DNA from: CAWAND01 sp963807065
GTDB taxonomy: Bacteria > Chloroflexota > Anaerolineae > Anaerolineales > E44-bin32
Assembly (NCBI GenBank): GCA_963807065.1
Contig: CAWDZQ010000004.1
Coordinates: 1,116,001-1,180,000, forward strand
Length of the DNA: 64,000 nt
Direction of reading: 5' to 3'
A program made the position numbers and the translations under genes. The notes under the pieces were generated by a model that worked only from the letters and a program-made list of their open reading frames with translations, had not been told where the DNA came from and did not search any database. Shown one piece after another: positions 18,863 through 27,762 of the stretch (its first letter is position 1; each line of letters opens with the position of its first letter).

Positions 18863-19228
18863 GCCCGGTCCTTTGTCTCTCGACGAGCCGGGGAATCTGC
18901 CCAGGTCGGTGGTTGTCACTGCCCGTCACGGAACGACTGAGAGCCTTGGGGGGTTATGCCGACCGACCGCGGGCTCTCCCTTGAGATCTTCTCGTCCTAA
19001 TTGCCGATCGGGCCACTGCCGTCAAACAACACGCGAGGACGTCAACCCCAACCGACCGAAGCTGCAGGCTCGGCTGCGGGCAGCCCAGTTGTTGTAAACT
19101 AGAAGACGAAGTCGACATCGGCCCGTCGATTTGGAAATGAAACTCATGACGGCAGCGATCCACATCTGTCTCGGGTCCTATCCTACAATTCGAGGATTCG
19201 TCCTCATCGTCGCCGCTCGCCCACTCCG
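18863..19228. other. Intergenic region, no gene seen
   Basis: About 366 bases between the deaminase start and the hydrolase stop. I see no convincing ORF, tRNA or terminator. It presumably carries the deaminase promoter on the minus strand. Confidence 0.5.
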
Positions 19229-20089
19229 TCAGCCCGACACGAAATTCCGGATGATCTGGTAGAACTTTTCCCGCTCTTCAACCAGCGGGAAGTGTCCCGA
19301 TTCCTCGAAGACGACCAGCTGCGAGTTGGGCAGGTGGCGGTCCATTTCTTCGGCCATGGCGACGTTGGTAATGAAGTCGTGTCTTCCGACCAAAATCAGC
19401 GTCGGGGCCCGCACGTTCTCCAACGATCGACGCATGTCCATCACCGGGGCCTCGGCATCATTGAAGACCTTGAGCGGACCGATTCGGACGGGAAGGTCCT
19501 TAGTCCGTTCGTGGTATGCGCGGGCGCGATGGTCGAAGCGGGCGAAGTAGAACTTCATCTCATCTGCCCACAATGCCGCCAGGTCTTCGTCGGTCTCGTA
19601 ATCGCCTGCCCATTCTTTCCTCAAAGCCTCAAGAGATTTGGCGTACCAGGGTTGGCCCCGGAAGGCTTCGACGGACGCCTCGACATCGTTCAAAAAATCG
19701 CTGAAGAAGGCCGAGGTGTCCATCAGGATCAACCGCGACAAATCGTCGGGAAAGCTTATGGCGAACTGCTGAGCGATCATGCCGCCGTGCGACCAACCCG
19801 CGATCAGCGGACGCTCGAGGTCAAGGTGGCGCCGGAGCGCATCGACGTCCTCGGCATAATCCCGCAGGCTGTAAGCGTCATCGGGGGCATCACCTGACAG
19901 GCCCGAGCCGCGCGGGTGGATGGCGATAATCGTGACAAAGTCGTCGATCCCGCCAAAATCATCCCAGAGGCGGGCATCCATCCCTGGCCCGCCCGAAATG
20001 GCGATTAGGGGCGGGCCCTGGCCGCGAATCGTGAAGTGGATCCTGACGCCGTTGAGAACGGCCTCGTGCTCGCCCTTCTGGAGCTCCAT
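19229..20089 (-). CDS. Alpha/beta hydrolase
   Basis: A 286-residue alpha/beta-fold hydrolase of the proline-iminopeptidase/haloperoxidase-like group. Visible are the oxyanion region SGGPGMD, the nucleophile elbow GWSHGG, the acid in VGRHDFIT and the catalytic His in SGHFPLVEE. The ATG at 20089 has GGAGG seven bases upstream. The HGGP-like SGGPG motif is reminiscent of proline iminopeptidase (S33), but the substrate is not certain. Confidence 0.9.
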   Translation of the reverse strand: MELQKGEHEAVLNGVRIHFTIRGQGPPLIAISGGPGMDARLWDDFGGIDDFVTIIAIHPRGSGLSGDAPDDAYSLRDYAEDVDALRRHLDLERPLIAGWSHGGMIAQQFAISFPDDLSRLILMDTSAFFSDFLNDVEASVEAFRGQPWYAKSLEALRKEWAGDYETDEDLAALWADEMKFYFARFDHRARAYHERTKDLPVRIGPLKVFNDAEAPVMDMRRSLENVRAPTLILVGRHDFITNVAMAEEMDRHLPNSQLVVFEESGHFPLVEEREKFYQIIRNFVSG

Positions 20090-20171
20090 GCTCAAACCTC
20101 CTTCCCGGCGGGGCGAGGGCCCGCCGGTCGGGTTCAGCTTGCCCGAGGACCCTGCGGGGCTCGTCGGGCGA

Positions 20172-21329
20172 TTACGGCGCCGTCCAACCCATCAAGAACG
20201 AGGTGCGCTTGGCTTGCTCAGGAAGGGTGAGCTGGGCTGGCTGCCAAGATTCCGATGGGGCAAGCCACACTTCTTGGCTACCGTCCGCCCCTGTACGCAG
20301 GGAGGCCAGCTGGGAGCCGTCCGGGCTCCAAATGGGGTTCAACCCCTCCCCGACATACACTTCGCCGCTACCGTCCGGGTGGATCACCCACAGATTTGGC
20401 GCTCGTCCGGACGCCGGAGGTTCGCCGAATGTGGTGAAGGCGATCCACGAACCATCAGGGCTCCAGGCCACATCATTCGGGGAGCCTCCACCACCCGGCG
20501 GCTGGTAGGTATGGAAGATCGTTCCGTGATGGGTTGCCAGGTCAAAAACCGCTAACCCGATGAAGCTGCCGTCACCCGTTTCGGTGCTTTTGGCCACCAA
20601 CCAGGCCAGCTTTGACCCGTCCGGCGAGAAGGACGGCTGAAGCAGTCTGTTGGCATCCACACCGTAGTCAGCGGGGCTAAAGCCTTCGACGCCCGAGTCC
20701 GGGTGAAAGACGGCTCCGGGGACATCGTAGCCGCCGTAGGCGATGGCGGAGCCGTCAGGGGCGAGCGCTCGCGGTCCCCCCTGGGACGGATCGAGCACCT
20801 GATAGCCGCTCCCGTCGATGTTGACCAGGGTCGGATAATCGCTGTTCTCCATGCCCGCGCCGGTATCGGAGCCGAAAACCACCACGCCGGATCGCCCCGG
20901 CCACCACATGGGCACAGTTTCGTAGCGGTCGGGCGTATTGGTCAGGTTGGTTCTAACTCCGGTGGCCAGATCCAAGAGCCACACATCATCCACACCCGTA
21001 TCCGGGTCGGGCTGAAGGAAGGCAACCTCCTGGCTGTCGGGTGAGAGACGAGCTGAGCCTTGTTCAACAACGGCGCTCATGCCGCCGTCAGCCTTCACTT
21101 GCCACAGACCGTCGGACGTGCTCAGCGAAAGGCCGCCGCCGGCGGCGTAGACGGCCGGATCGACGGTTGCCGCAATCGGCACCGGGCTTGGCTCAATGGT
21201 CGCCGTGGCAGGTGGCGAAACCAGCACGGAATCAGTGGCTGTCGCTGGACTTACCGCAGGCGGCGCTCCGCAGGCGCCGATGAGAAATGCCGCTAAGAGT
21301 GGTGGAACGACATTGCGAATAGTGTACAT
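20172..21329 (-). CDS. TolB/WD40-like beta-propeller lipoprotein
   Basis: A 385-residue exported protein with signal and lipobox (MYTIRNVVPPLLAAFLIGAC) and a short T/P-rich linker. Repeated propeller blades carry the signature SPDGS, as in FSPDGSKLAWLV, WSPDGSWIAFTT and WSPDGSQLASL. GGAGG precedes the ATG at 21329. Such proteins are common surface lipoproteins in Chloroflexi. The ligand is unknown. Confidence 0.85.
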   Translation of the reverse strand: MYTIRNVVPPLLAAFLIGACGAPPAVSPATATDSVLVSPPATATIEPSPVPIAATVDPAVYAAGGGLSLSTSDGLWQVKADGGMSAVVEQGSARLSPDSQEVAFLQPDPDTGVDDVWLLDLATGVRTNLTNTPDRYETVPMWWPGRSGVVVFGSDTGAGMENSDYPTLVNIDGSGYQVLDPSQGGPRALAPDGSAIAYGGYDVPGAVFHPDSGVEGFSPADYGVDANRLLQPSFSPDGSKLAWLVAKSTETGDGSFIGLAVFDLATHHGTIFHTYQPPGGGGSPNDVAWSPDGSWIAFTTFGEPPASGRAPNLWVIHPDGSGEVYVGEGLNPIWSPDGSQLASLRTGADGSQEVWLAPSESWQPAQLTLPEQAKRTSFLMGWTAP

Positions 21330-21460
21330 GCTCAGATAGGCCTCCGTGGGACTGATAAGGATGAAATCTAACACAAGACGAAGTGGAATTGTGTTTGGTT
21401 CCCGATCCTACCGCGGCCGCACGGGTGGCGATGGCTGAGCCCAGAAGAAGCTTGGCCTGG

Positions 21461-22108
21461 CTAGGGATCGATGGACAGGGATTGCACTGCGTGATCGAAG
21501 GCCGCCGCTTCCAGCAATGGGAAATCGGCGGGCTCGCAACCCGGCCCGGACGTGAACGATGCGGCGAAGCCGCGCCCCATGCTCTCAAACGCGTAGATCT
21601 CACCGTACCGGCCCAAACCACCAAATCGAAACGTTGCTTTCAATCCGGGGACGCCGCTGGCGGTGACGGCCGTCATCTCCACATTGACGGCGTCCTGGCT
21701 CAGCCGCGACTTGAGCAGGTCGTCTGCGGAGGCACCAAGACTGGGGAACACGGCCAAGGTCGAACGGGCACCCCAGTGAACGACAATGCCATTGGCTTGA
21801 GCTTCCTCCCACAACCCACAGTGGGTCTGGGCCTGGATCGAGTCGTAGGCCGACGGGTACTCGAACGCAAAGCCAAACTCCCGATTCCGGTAGGTCATCC
21901 AATCGATATCCGCCTCTGGCGAGATCAGAGACGGCTTGGGCTTGGTTTCGACTGCTGGCGAGGTGGCCGCTGAGGGTGGCGGAGAAATTGCGGGGCTCAA
22001 GGTTGCAGGCAACGAGCCCGCGCAGGCCGTCAGGCTGGCAAGCACCGCCGTCAGAGCGACGGCCCGGGGAAGTTCCGCCTGAAAGATCCAGCCACCATCT
22101 GAGCCCAT
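21461..22108 (-). CDS. Lipoprotein of unknown function
   Basis: A protein of about 215 residues with a hydrophobic leader (AVALTAVLASLTAC) and a Ser/Pro-rich linker. Its domain begins MTYRNREFGFAFEYPSAYD, a start seen in PsbP-like or DUF-type lipoproteins of Chloroflexi and Firmicutes. ATG at 22108 is the nearest start; a TTG at 22117 overlaps the stop of the upstream nuclease gene. Translational coupling to that gene is likely. Confidence 0.7.
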   Translation of the reverse strand: MGSDGGWIFQAELPRAVALTAVLASLTACAGSLPATLSPAISPPPSAATSPAVETKPKPSLISPEADIDWMTYRNREFGFAFEYPSAYDSIQAQTHCGLWEEAQANGIVVHWGARSTLAVFPSLGASADDLLKSRLSQDAVNVEMTAVTASGVPGLKATFRFGGLGRYGEIYAFESMGRGFAASFTSGPGCEPADFPLLEAAAFDHAVQSLSIDP

Positions 22109-22113
22109 CTTGC

Positions 22114-23037
22114 TCAAAGCAGCGTCGACAAACCCTCAGCCGGAGGGTATCGGTGCGGATAGCACAAACCGCGGAAATTGCATTTGGAGCAGATCCGCTC
22201 GTCGTCGATCAGTGGAAACTCGGACTTCTCTTGCGGGATATTGCGCTCGACATCCCGGCAGTATTCGTACATTTCGTTGGTCTCAGCCCGCACCTTCACG
22301 GAAAAATTCTCCAGGTCAGACTGATTGAAAGTCTCTTCGACTTCGTGATACTCGGGCTGTAGGTACGCGAGGGTTGGCGTGACCTTGTCCGGGGTGGTTT
22401 CGAAATGATAAGCCGCCCAAGCCGAATAGCCGATCAGCTGCTTGCGATGTTTGTCCGGGAGGACCTTGCCCGTCTTCCAGTCAATGATCTGGAAACCGTC
22501 TCCCACCGGACACAGGAAGTCGACCTTGCTGTAGATCTTGAGATCGGCAAGGCGCGTCTCGCCATACCCGGGAGGCTCCACGATCCAACCCGAGCGAGTG
22601 GACTCCGGACGGCTCTGGAGCCAGACCATGCGTTGGCTTTCCAGCAGGCTTCGCAGGCATTCGCTAATCCGGGGGAAGAGATCATCGAGCTCGATGGACT
22701 GGCGTTCGCCGTAGAAGACCTCCTCGAAGGCCTTGGTTTGGAGCCGGTGTTCTGTCTCGCGCTTGGCGTAATCGTCAAACTTGTCCAAATCAATGGCTTG
22801 GATGGTGACCTTGAGCCGTTTGAGCAACTCCTCAATGACCACATGGACGACGCTTCCGATCTCGAGAGCAACCGTCACCAGGTTCTTCATTTCTTGGATC
22901 TTGCGGATTGGAGAGTCCTGGTCGTACTTGCCGTAGTACTGATAGAAGTAGCGCCTCCGGCAGATGGAAAACACGTCGTAGCGGGTCGACGACCAACCCA
23001 AAATGGGTGTGAACGGGAACTGCTTGATGTCCGTCAT
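22114..23037 (-). CDS. PD-(D/E)XK nuclease with probable Fe-S cluster
   Basis: A 307-residue RecB/Cas4/AddB-type nuclease domain protein. The N-terminus has SSTRYDVFSICRRRYFYQY (QxxxY-like region with one cysteine). The catalytic core is KVDFLCPVGDGFQIIDWKTGK, and the C-terminus has CSKCNFRGLC. One N-terminal plus three C-terminal cysteines is the arrangement that binds a 4Fe-4S cluster in AddB and Cas4. No cas genes or helicase are nearby, so it is a stand-alone exonuclease of unknown pathway. Confidence 0.85.
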   Translation of the reverse strand: MTDIKQFPFTPILGWSSTRYDVFSICRRRYFYQYYGKYDQDSPIRKIQEMKNLVTVALEIGSVVHVVIEELLKRLKVTIQAIDLDKFDDYAKRETEHRLQTKAFEEVFYGERQSIELDDLFPRISECLRSLLESQRMVWLQSRPESTRSGWIVEPPGYGETRLADLKIYSKVDFLCPVGDGFQIIDWKTGKVLPDKHRKQLIGYSAWAAYHFETTPDKVTPTLAYLQPEYHEVEETFNQSDLENFSVKVRAETNEMYEYCRDVERNIPQEKSEFPLIDDERICSKCNFRGLCYPHRYPPAEGLSTLL

Positions 23038-23097
23038 GGCTGCCTTTCTGAGGTTGTAGCTGAGGCGAAGCCTTTGCTGTCCAGAACCCGCGAGAGC

Positions 23098-23469
23098 CTA
23101 CTTGTGTCGGCTGGGGTCGCCCTTGGTGGCGTTCAATTGCACCGCTTGTTTGACGAAGGCGGCGAAGGCTTTCTCGTCGACGTCCGACAACTGCTTGATC
23201 TTCACGTGCCGCATCTTCTCGCCGGTCCCCTCAAGCCTTCGATTGGGATCCTTGAGATCCACACCCCGCCAGAAGCCGAAGTTGACGGCGTCCTTGAAGG
23301 CTTTGATGTAGCAGAAGGGCCCGCCGCGCTCATACACCGGCTGGGCCCATTTGAACGACTCCTTGGTTTCGGGCTCTGTTTTCAGCACAAGCTGCCTCAA
23401 CGCCGAGACGATCTCCGCCTGATGGCTCGGCAGATTTTTGATGTATTCATCCACAGTCTTCGGGGCCAT
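23098..23469 (-). CDS. DUF1801 domain protein
   Basis: A 123-residue small cytoplasmic protein of the YdhG/DUF1801 family: VDEYIKNLPSHQAEIVSALRQLVL, ESFKWAQPVYERGGPFCYI, then NFGFWRGVDL. AGGAG precedes the ATG at 23469; the longer ORF is spurious. The biochemical role of the family is poorly known. Confidence 0.88.
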   Translation of the reverse strand: MAPKTVDEYIKNLPSHQAEIVSALRQLVLKTEPETKESFKWAQPVYERGGPFCYIKAFKDAVNFGFWRGVDLKDPNRRLEGTGEKMRHVKIKQLSDVDEKAFAAFVKQAVQLNATKGDPSRHK

Positions 23470-23521
23470 GGTTAGCTCCTTGGAACAGCTACCTCGGGGC
23501 GAAAACTTCCTGGGCGACCGG

Positions 23522-23992
23522 TCAATCGGTGTCGATCGCCACAGCCTGCGATTTGGGATCATATCGAACGGGCACACTAACCCCCGGTTGCATCTGCGGC
23601 ACTTGAAGCCGGTTGATGAGCTGCTCAGTGTCAGCTTGAAACGCTGGGCGATCGCCAGGCTCAACCTGCAGTTTGAGGTGCACAAGTGGGCTGTTGTTGA
23701 CAGTGGTGCCGGTATCGCGGATTTCGAGGATCGTCGCCTGGGCTGGGAGGCCCCTGGTCTGCAGTGATCGGTTCATGAACCAACTCACCAGGGGCGAGCC
23801 GACCATAGTGAATGTGGATGTCACGAAGAAGAAACCCGTTCCGATGATCCCGATGCGTGTGATCAAAGGAAGCTCGATCCAATCGTAATTCCCGGAAGGC
23901 AAGCTGATCATCCCGATGAAAATGGCCGTGAAAGGTATCCACATTAGGGCGAACGAAATCCAGCCCAGACGCCTCAGGTTGCTCCCCAACAT
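23522..23992 (-). CDS. DUF3592-like membrane protein
   Basis: A 156-residue protein with two or three hydrophobic segments (residues 11-30, 46-66). A soluble C-terminal beta domain, ATILEIRDTGTTVNNSPLVHLKLQV ending VPVRYDPKSQ, is typical of DUF3592-like proteins. AGGAGGAGGGC lies before the ATG. Function unknown. Confidence 0.72.
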   Translation of the reverse strand: MLGSNLRRLGWISFALMWIPFTAIFIGMISLPSGNYDWIELPLITRIGIIGTGFFFVTSTFTMVGSPLVSWFMNRSLQTRGLPAQATILEIRDTGTTVNNSPLVHLKLQVEPGDRPAFQADTEQLINRLQVPQMQPGVSVPVRYDPKSQAVAIDTD

Positions 23993-24253
23993 GCCCTCCT
24001 CCTGTCCCCTTCTCCCCATCCTGACCGGGCCGGCGCAACATGATCGACTGCGGCGGCCCGAGGGCCCTTAGTCTACATTGAAGCCGTTGGCCACGCCAAG
24101 CTAAAGGTGGCCGTAAATTTGTGGAAAAATTCACTAGCCTGGCTGTTACGGCGAAGGATTGCGACTGCGATCTCTCCACGGGCGCCCCACAATTGGCTCA
24201 CAATTCGGCGGCATGATCGTCTGCAGTCATTCATCTCATCTGAGGAGGCGAAC

Positions 24254-24685
24254 ATGAAACAAACGATGTGGGGCGGTGTGCTCCTGGCGCTGGTCTTGAC
24301 CGCCGGACTGGTTGGTCTGGGCCTGGTCGTCTTCAACGCCGGTGTGGGCCAAGGTCTGGCCCAAAGCGGCGTGCTGGTCGCACCCGCCGCCGGGAATGCC
24401 GTGGGCGTGCCCTATGCATGGTTCGGCTACCCTCATGCCTGGGGGTTTGGTTTCGGACCGCTGGGATGTCTGATCCCGCTGCTGTTCATCCTGTTGTTCT
24501 TTGGCGTCCTGCGCCGGCTGTTGTGGTTCAGGTCCTGGGGACCGGGATGGGGACATCTGGGACGCAGATACTGGCGGGACCACCCTGATTGGGAGAAGGG
24601 GTATCCGCCCTTCTTCGAGACCTGGCATCGCCGGGCACATGGGGAACCTGAAAAAGACCCATCAGACGGCGAAGCTTCCGGCTGA
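24254..24685 (+). CDS. Small membrane protein preceding a two-component system
   Basis: A 143-residue protein: one N-terminal hydrophobic helix (GGVLLALVLTAGLVGLGLVVF), a Gly/aromatic-rich middle, a second helix (CLIPLLFILLFFGVLRRLLWF) and a charged C-terminal tail (HPDWEKGYPPFFETWHRRAHG). GAGGAGGCGAAC precedes the ATG. This shape is often found beside OmpR/histidine kinase pairs. A strong terminator separates it from the response regulator, so transcription may be only partly shared. Confidence 0.65.
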   Translation: MKQTMWGGVLLALVLTAGLVGLGLVVFNAGVGQGLAQSGVLVAPAAGNAVGVPYAWFGYPHAWGFGFGPLGCLIPLLFILLFFGVLRRLLWFRSWGPGWGHLGRRYWRDHPDWEKGYPPFFETWHRRAHGEPEKDPSDGEASG

Positions 24686-24691
24686 ACGCCG

Positions 24692-24729
24692 CCTCCGCCC
24701 AGAAGACCATGCGGTCTTCTGGGCGGAGG
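24692..24729 (+). terminator. Strong hairpin terminator
   Basis: A perfect 17-bp stem (24692-24708 with 24713-24729) with an ATGC tetraloop is followed by TTCTCTTTCG. It lies 45 bases before the response regulator start and may act as a terminator or attenuator. Confidence 0.8.
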
Positions 24730-24774
24730 TTCTCTTTCGCTCGATGCGCGTCCAGCTTATGATTTGAGTTGACC

Positions 24775-25461
24775 ATGAATCGCGTGTTGATCGTCGACGA
24801 CGAACCCAAGATTGTGCGGCTGGCCAGGGACTATCTCGAGCACAGCGGCTTCGAGGTGCTCGAGGCCGGCAACGGTCAAGACGCCTTGCGCGTGGCCCGC
24901 GCCGAACGCCCCAACGTCGTCGTGCTCGATTTGGGCCTGCCCGGCATGGATGGGCTGGACGTTGCTCGGGCCCTGCGCCAGGCATCCAACGTGCCGATCA
25001 TCATCCTTACGGCCCGCGGAGATGAGTTTGATCGGATCGTAGGATTGGAGCTGGGCGCCGACGACTACGTCGTCAAGCCTTTCAGCCCCAAGGAATTGGT
25101 CGCCCGGGTGCGGGCGGTGCTCCGCCGGGCGGATCTTATCCCCGGCGCCGGTCCCGTGGAAACGCTGCGTGTGTTGGATGTCACGCTGGACGTGCCCAAA
25201 ATGCGGGTTAACAGGGCCGGAACCCCGATCGACTTGACGGCGGCCGAGTTTACCCTGCTCGAGACTCTGATGCGCCAGCCAGGGCGAATCTTCACCCGCG
25301 CGCAGCTTCTGGAATCCCTGCACGGCGTGGCGTTCGAATCCTATGAGCGGGCGATCGACACGCACGTCAAGAACCTGCGTCACAAGTTGGAGGCTGATCC
25401 GCGCCAACCGCGCTACCTCCTGACGGTTTATGGTGTGGGATACCGGTTCGCCGATGCCTGA
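24775..25461 (+). CDS. OmpR/PhoB family response regulator
   Basis: A 228-residue regulator. The receiver domain has acidic residues D8/D9, the phospho-acceptor D52 (VLDLGLPG), T79 and K101. A winged-helix DNA-binding domain follows (LTAAEFTLLETLMRQPGRIFTRAQLLE, then DTHVKNLRHKLE and YGVGYRF). Its stop overlaps the start of the kinase gene by eight bases, so the two are coupled. Confidence 0.96.
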   Translation: MNRVLIVDDEPKIVRLARDYLEHSGFEVLEAGNGQDALRVARAERPNVVVLDLGLPGMDGLDVARALRQASNVPIIILTARGDEFDRIVGLELGADDYVVKPFSPKELVARVRAVLRRADLIPGAGPVETLRVLDVTLDVPKMRVNRAGTPIDLTAAEFTLLETLMRQPGRIFTRAQLLESLHGVAFESYERAIDTHVKNLRHKLEADPRQPRYLLTVYGVGYRFADA

Positions 25462-26638
25462 ACCCGCGAACCCATTCGGTCGCCCGGAGCCCACAGAGCG
25501 GTCTTGGCGCTGGAGTCGGTCGGGGAGGCCCGGCCGGAGATGGCATCGGCGCAGGCCGCCCTGGTGGCCCGAAGGAGAGCCGTGGCCGCCTGCTCAACGC
25601 CCATCCAGCGAAACCTTCCGTCACCTGCGGCGCTTCTTCATGTTCCGCTTGATACTCTTCGTCGGGTCATTGGGCCTGCTGATGGCTGGCGGGTGTCTCT
25701 TCGTCACCTGGTTGGCAAGTGCTTTGCCTGGCGGGATTAACGCTGGAACGGGGCCCAACTGGCCGATCATCTTGGGTCTGGGCTTTGGCGTGGGGGGTGT
25801 CATGACCATGATCATCGCCGGCCTGCGGCGGCTCGGAATGCCGATCGGCAACCTGATCGAGGCCGCCGGCCGGGTTGAAGGCGGCGACTACACCGTGACG
25901 GTGCCGGAGCACGGGCCACGCGAAGTTCGTGCTCTGGCGAGATCATTCAATGCCATGGTCGACCGCTTGAGCAGGACCGATGCCCAACGGCGGGCCCTGC
26001 TGGCGGATGTCACCCACGAGCTGCGCACACCGCTGACCATCATCCAGGGCAACCTGGAGGGCCTGGTCGACGGGGTCTATCCCGCCGATCCTGCCCACCT
26101 GGTCCCCATTCTGGATGAAATCCGGCACCTCTCTCGGCTAATCGACGACCTGCGAATCCTGTCGGAAGCGGAAGCCGGCGGGCTGGACCTGCGGCGCGAG
26201 CCGACAGATTTGGGGGTGCTTGCAGAAGAGGCGGCAGCCGTTTTCCGCCCGGCAGCCGCCGAGTCCAGCGTCGGACTGAAGTTGGAAATCCCTCCCGATT
26301 TTCCTCTGATGGATGTCGATCCCGGACGGCTCCGTCAAGTCCTGGTCAACCTCCTGGCCAATGCTCTGCGCTTCAGCCCGGAGGGTGGGGAAATTCTGCT
26401 TGCGGCGCGTCGACGGGAAGGCGACTGGGGGGAGATCACGGTCAGCGATCAGGGGCCGGGGATTCCGCCGGAGGTTCTGCCCCACATTTTCGATCGTTTC
26501 ACACGCTCCGCAGACTCCCCGGGAAGCGGGCTCGGATTAGCCATCGCCCGTCGCTTGGTCGAAGCGCATGGGGGGCGATTGGAGGCGTCCAGTCGGGCGG
26601 GAGGCGGGACCATGCTGCGCATGACCCTCCCCATCTAG
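25454..26638 (+). CDS. Sensor histidine kinase
   Basis: A 394-residue membrane kinase, partner of the preceding regulator. A basic, Pro/Arg-rich N-terminus comes before two transmembrane helices (about 64-90 and 105-123) with a very short extracytoplasmic loop. A HAMP domain (about 128-175) follows, then the H-box VTHELRTP with His-188, the N-box LVNLLANALRFSPEGG, G1 DQGPGIP and G2 GSGLGLAIARRL. The loop of about 15 residues suggests sensing within or near the membrane. Confidence 0.95.
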   Translation: MPEPANPFGRPEPTERSWRWSRSGRPGRRWHRRRPPWWPEGEPWPPAQRPSSETFRHLRRFFMFRLILFVGSLGLLMAGGCLFVTWLASALPGGINAGTGPNWPIILGLGFGVGGVMTMIIAGLRRLGMPIGNLIEAAGRVEGGDYTVTVPEHGPREVRALARSFNAMVDRLSRTDAQRRALLADVTHELRTPLTIIQGNLEGLVDGVYPADPAHLVPILDEIRHLSRLIDDLRILSEAEAGGLDLRREPTDLGVLAEEAAAVFRPAAAESSVGLKLEIPPDFPLMDVDPGRLRQVLVNLLANALRFSPEGGEILLAARRREGDWGEITVSDQGPGIPPEVLPHIFDRFTRSADSPGSGLGLAIARRLVEAHGGRLEASSRAGGGTMLRMTLPI

Positions 26639-27046
26639 GTCCGACAGCACTAACGTTTCTAAACTGTGAGCTAGGGCACAAGTTGTCGATTGCCTGCAGC
26701 AAGAACTGGTCAGGAGCGCGCCTGAGGACACATCCGGCTCGACGACTTCTCGGATGGCCGTCGACCGGATGCCGACGGCGGGGACGTGGGTGAACGTTCC
26801 CCAGGTACCGGCTTGGCCCTACCTATCGGCCGTGGATGATGCCACAAGCGTAAGCGAGGTAGGTAGATTGATGGTGGTAGCGACGCGGTAAAGGATGAGT
26901 GCTTGTGGGGCCCCCGACGACGGCTTTTCGGGGGCCCATTGGATGATGGACCCATGGTTTGGGCGCCGTCCTGCTAACACCCTAGCACATGAATTGGGCA
27001 GTGCAGTTTGCGATTCCCTTACAGGTCCGAGCGGCGGGATGACCGC
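26639..27046. other. Intergenic region with hairpin, no gene seen
   Basis: About 408 bases between convergent genes. It contains a degenerate CRP-like site (CTGTGA-GCTAGG-GCACAA, 26664-26681) and a perfect 10-bp hairpin at 26908-26937. No ORF of protein-like composition is visible. An unannotated small RNA is possible but not supported further. Confidence 0.5.
26908..26937. terminator. Hairpin between convergent genes
   Basis: GGGCCCCCGA (26908-26917) pairs perfectly with 26928-26937 around a 10-base loop. There is no U-run on either side, so it is only a candidate bidirectional terminator. Confidence 0.4.
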
Positions 27047-27694
27047 TTAGGTCGAAGGGTGTCGTCGTTCGTACAGGCGCACGCTGACGATCACCAGGAT
27101 CGGTGAGAGCCACCAGAGCACGAAGCTCAGTGGAATGCTGACGAAGGCCAGCGGCCCAGCGATCAGGAAGATCACGGCGCCAATGAATCCACGTAGGTTG
27201 CCGGCCATGATTATCCGATCGTCGAGTTGGGGATTTACCAGGCGGTGGCCACGGGTTGAGTAGAGCCAGATGAACGCGTGGGCCAGAGCAATGCCTCCGA
27301 TCGCCATCGAATAAATGAGGGTGCTGAACGGAAGGTACGCGTATTCACCATAAAGCCGGGCGACAAACGGCATGATCACGATGAAGAAGAGAAAGACCAG
27401 ATTCAGGACTGCCAGCCTGTGGTCGTAGTGCGTGATGTAGGTGAAGGTACGGTGGTGGGACAGCCAGTAGATCCCGATCACCATGAAGCTGATGCCGAAA
27501 CTGACGACCTGGGGCTGGATGGAGGCCAGGGCGGCGGGCAGCTGACTGGCTGCGCTGGCGGGGTCGAGCTGGGGAAGCTTCAAATCCGCCGCCAACAAAG
27601 TCATGGCAATGGCGATGACGGCGTCGCTAAAGAATACCAGGCGTTCCAGGCTGAGGTGGTTGGATGGTCTGCCGCTAAGGTTGGGAGAATCCAT
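27047..27694 (-). CDS. TMEM175-like potassium channel (DUF1211)
   Basis: A 215-residue six-helix membrane protein. The family hallmark is in helix 1: RLVFFSDAVIAIAMTLLAADLKLP, containing the FSD motif of bacterial TMEM175 K+ channels, which work as tetramers. Further segments include SFGISFMVIGIYWLSHHRTF. The ATG at 27694 follows GGGGAGCAGGC; the longer reading to 28027 overlaps the next gene. Confidence 0.92.
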   Translation of the reverse strand: MDSPNLSGRPSNHLSLERLVFFSDAVIAIAMTLLAADLKLPQLDPASAASQLPAALASIQPQVVSFGISFMVIGIYWLSHHRTFTYITHYDHRLAVLNLVFLFFIVIMPFVARLYGEYAYLPFSTLIYSMAIGGIALAHAFIWLYSTRGHRLVNPQLDDRIIMAGNLRGFIGAVIFLIAGPLAFVSIPLSFVLWWLSPILVIVSVRLYERRHPST

Positions 27695-27762
27695 GCCTGC
27701 TCCCCGGCAGAAGCAACGTCTCGGCGAAACGGCGTGGTATCCCTGTCGCCACGAGGCGAGTC

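Noticed and set aside
22114..23037. Cas4 of a CRISPR system
   Set aside because: The cysteine layout fits, but there is no repeat array and no cas1/cas2 in the window.
24112..24130. Possible further CRP-like site TTGTGG-AAAAAT-TCACTA
   Set aside because: Two mismatches in an AT-rich stretch; not distinguishable from chance.
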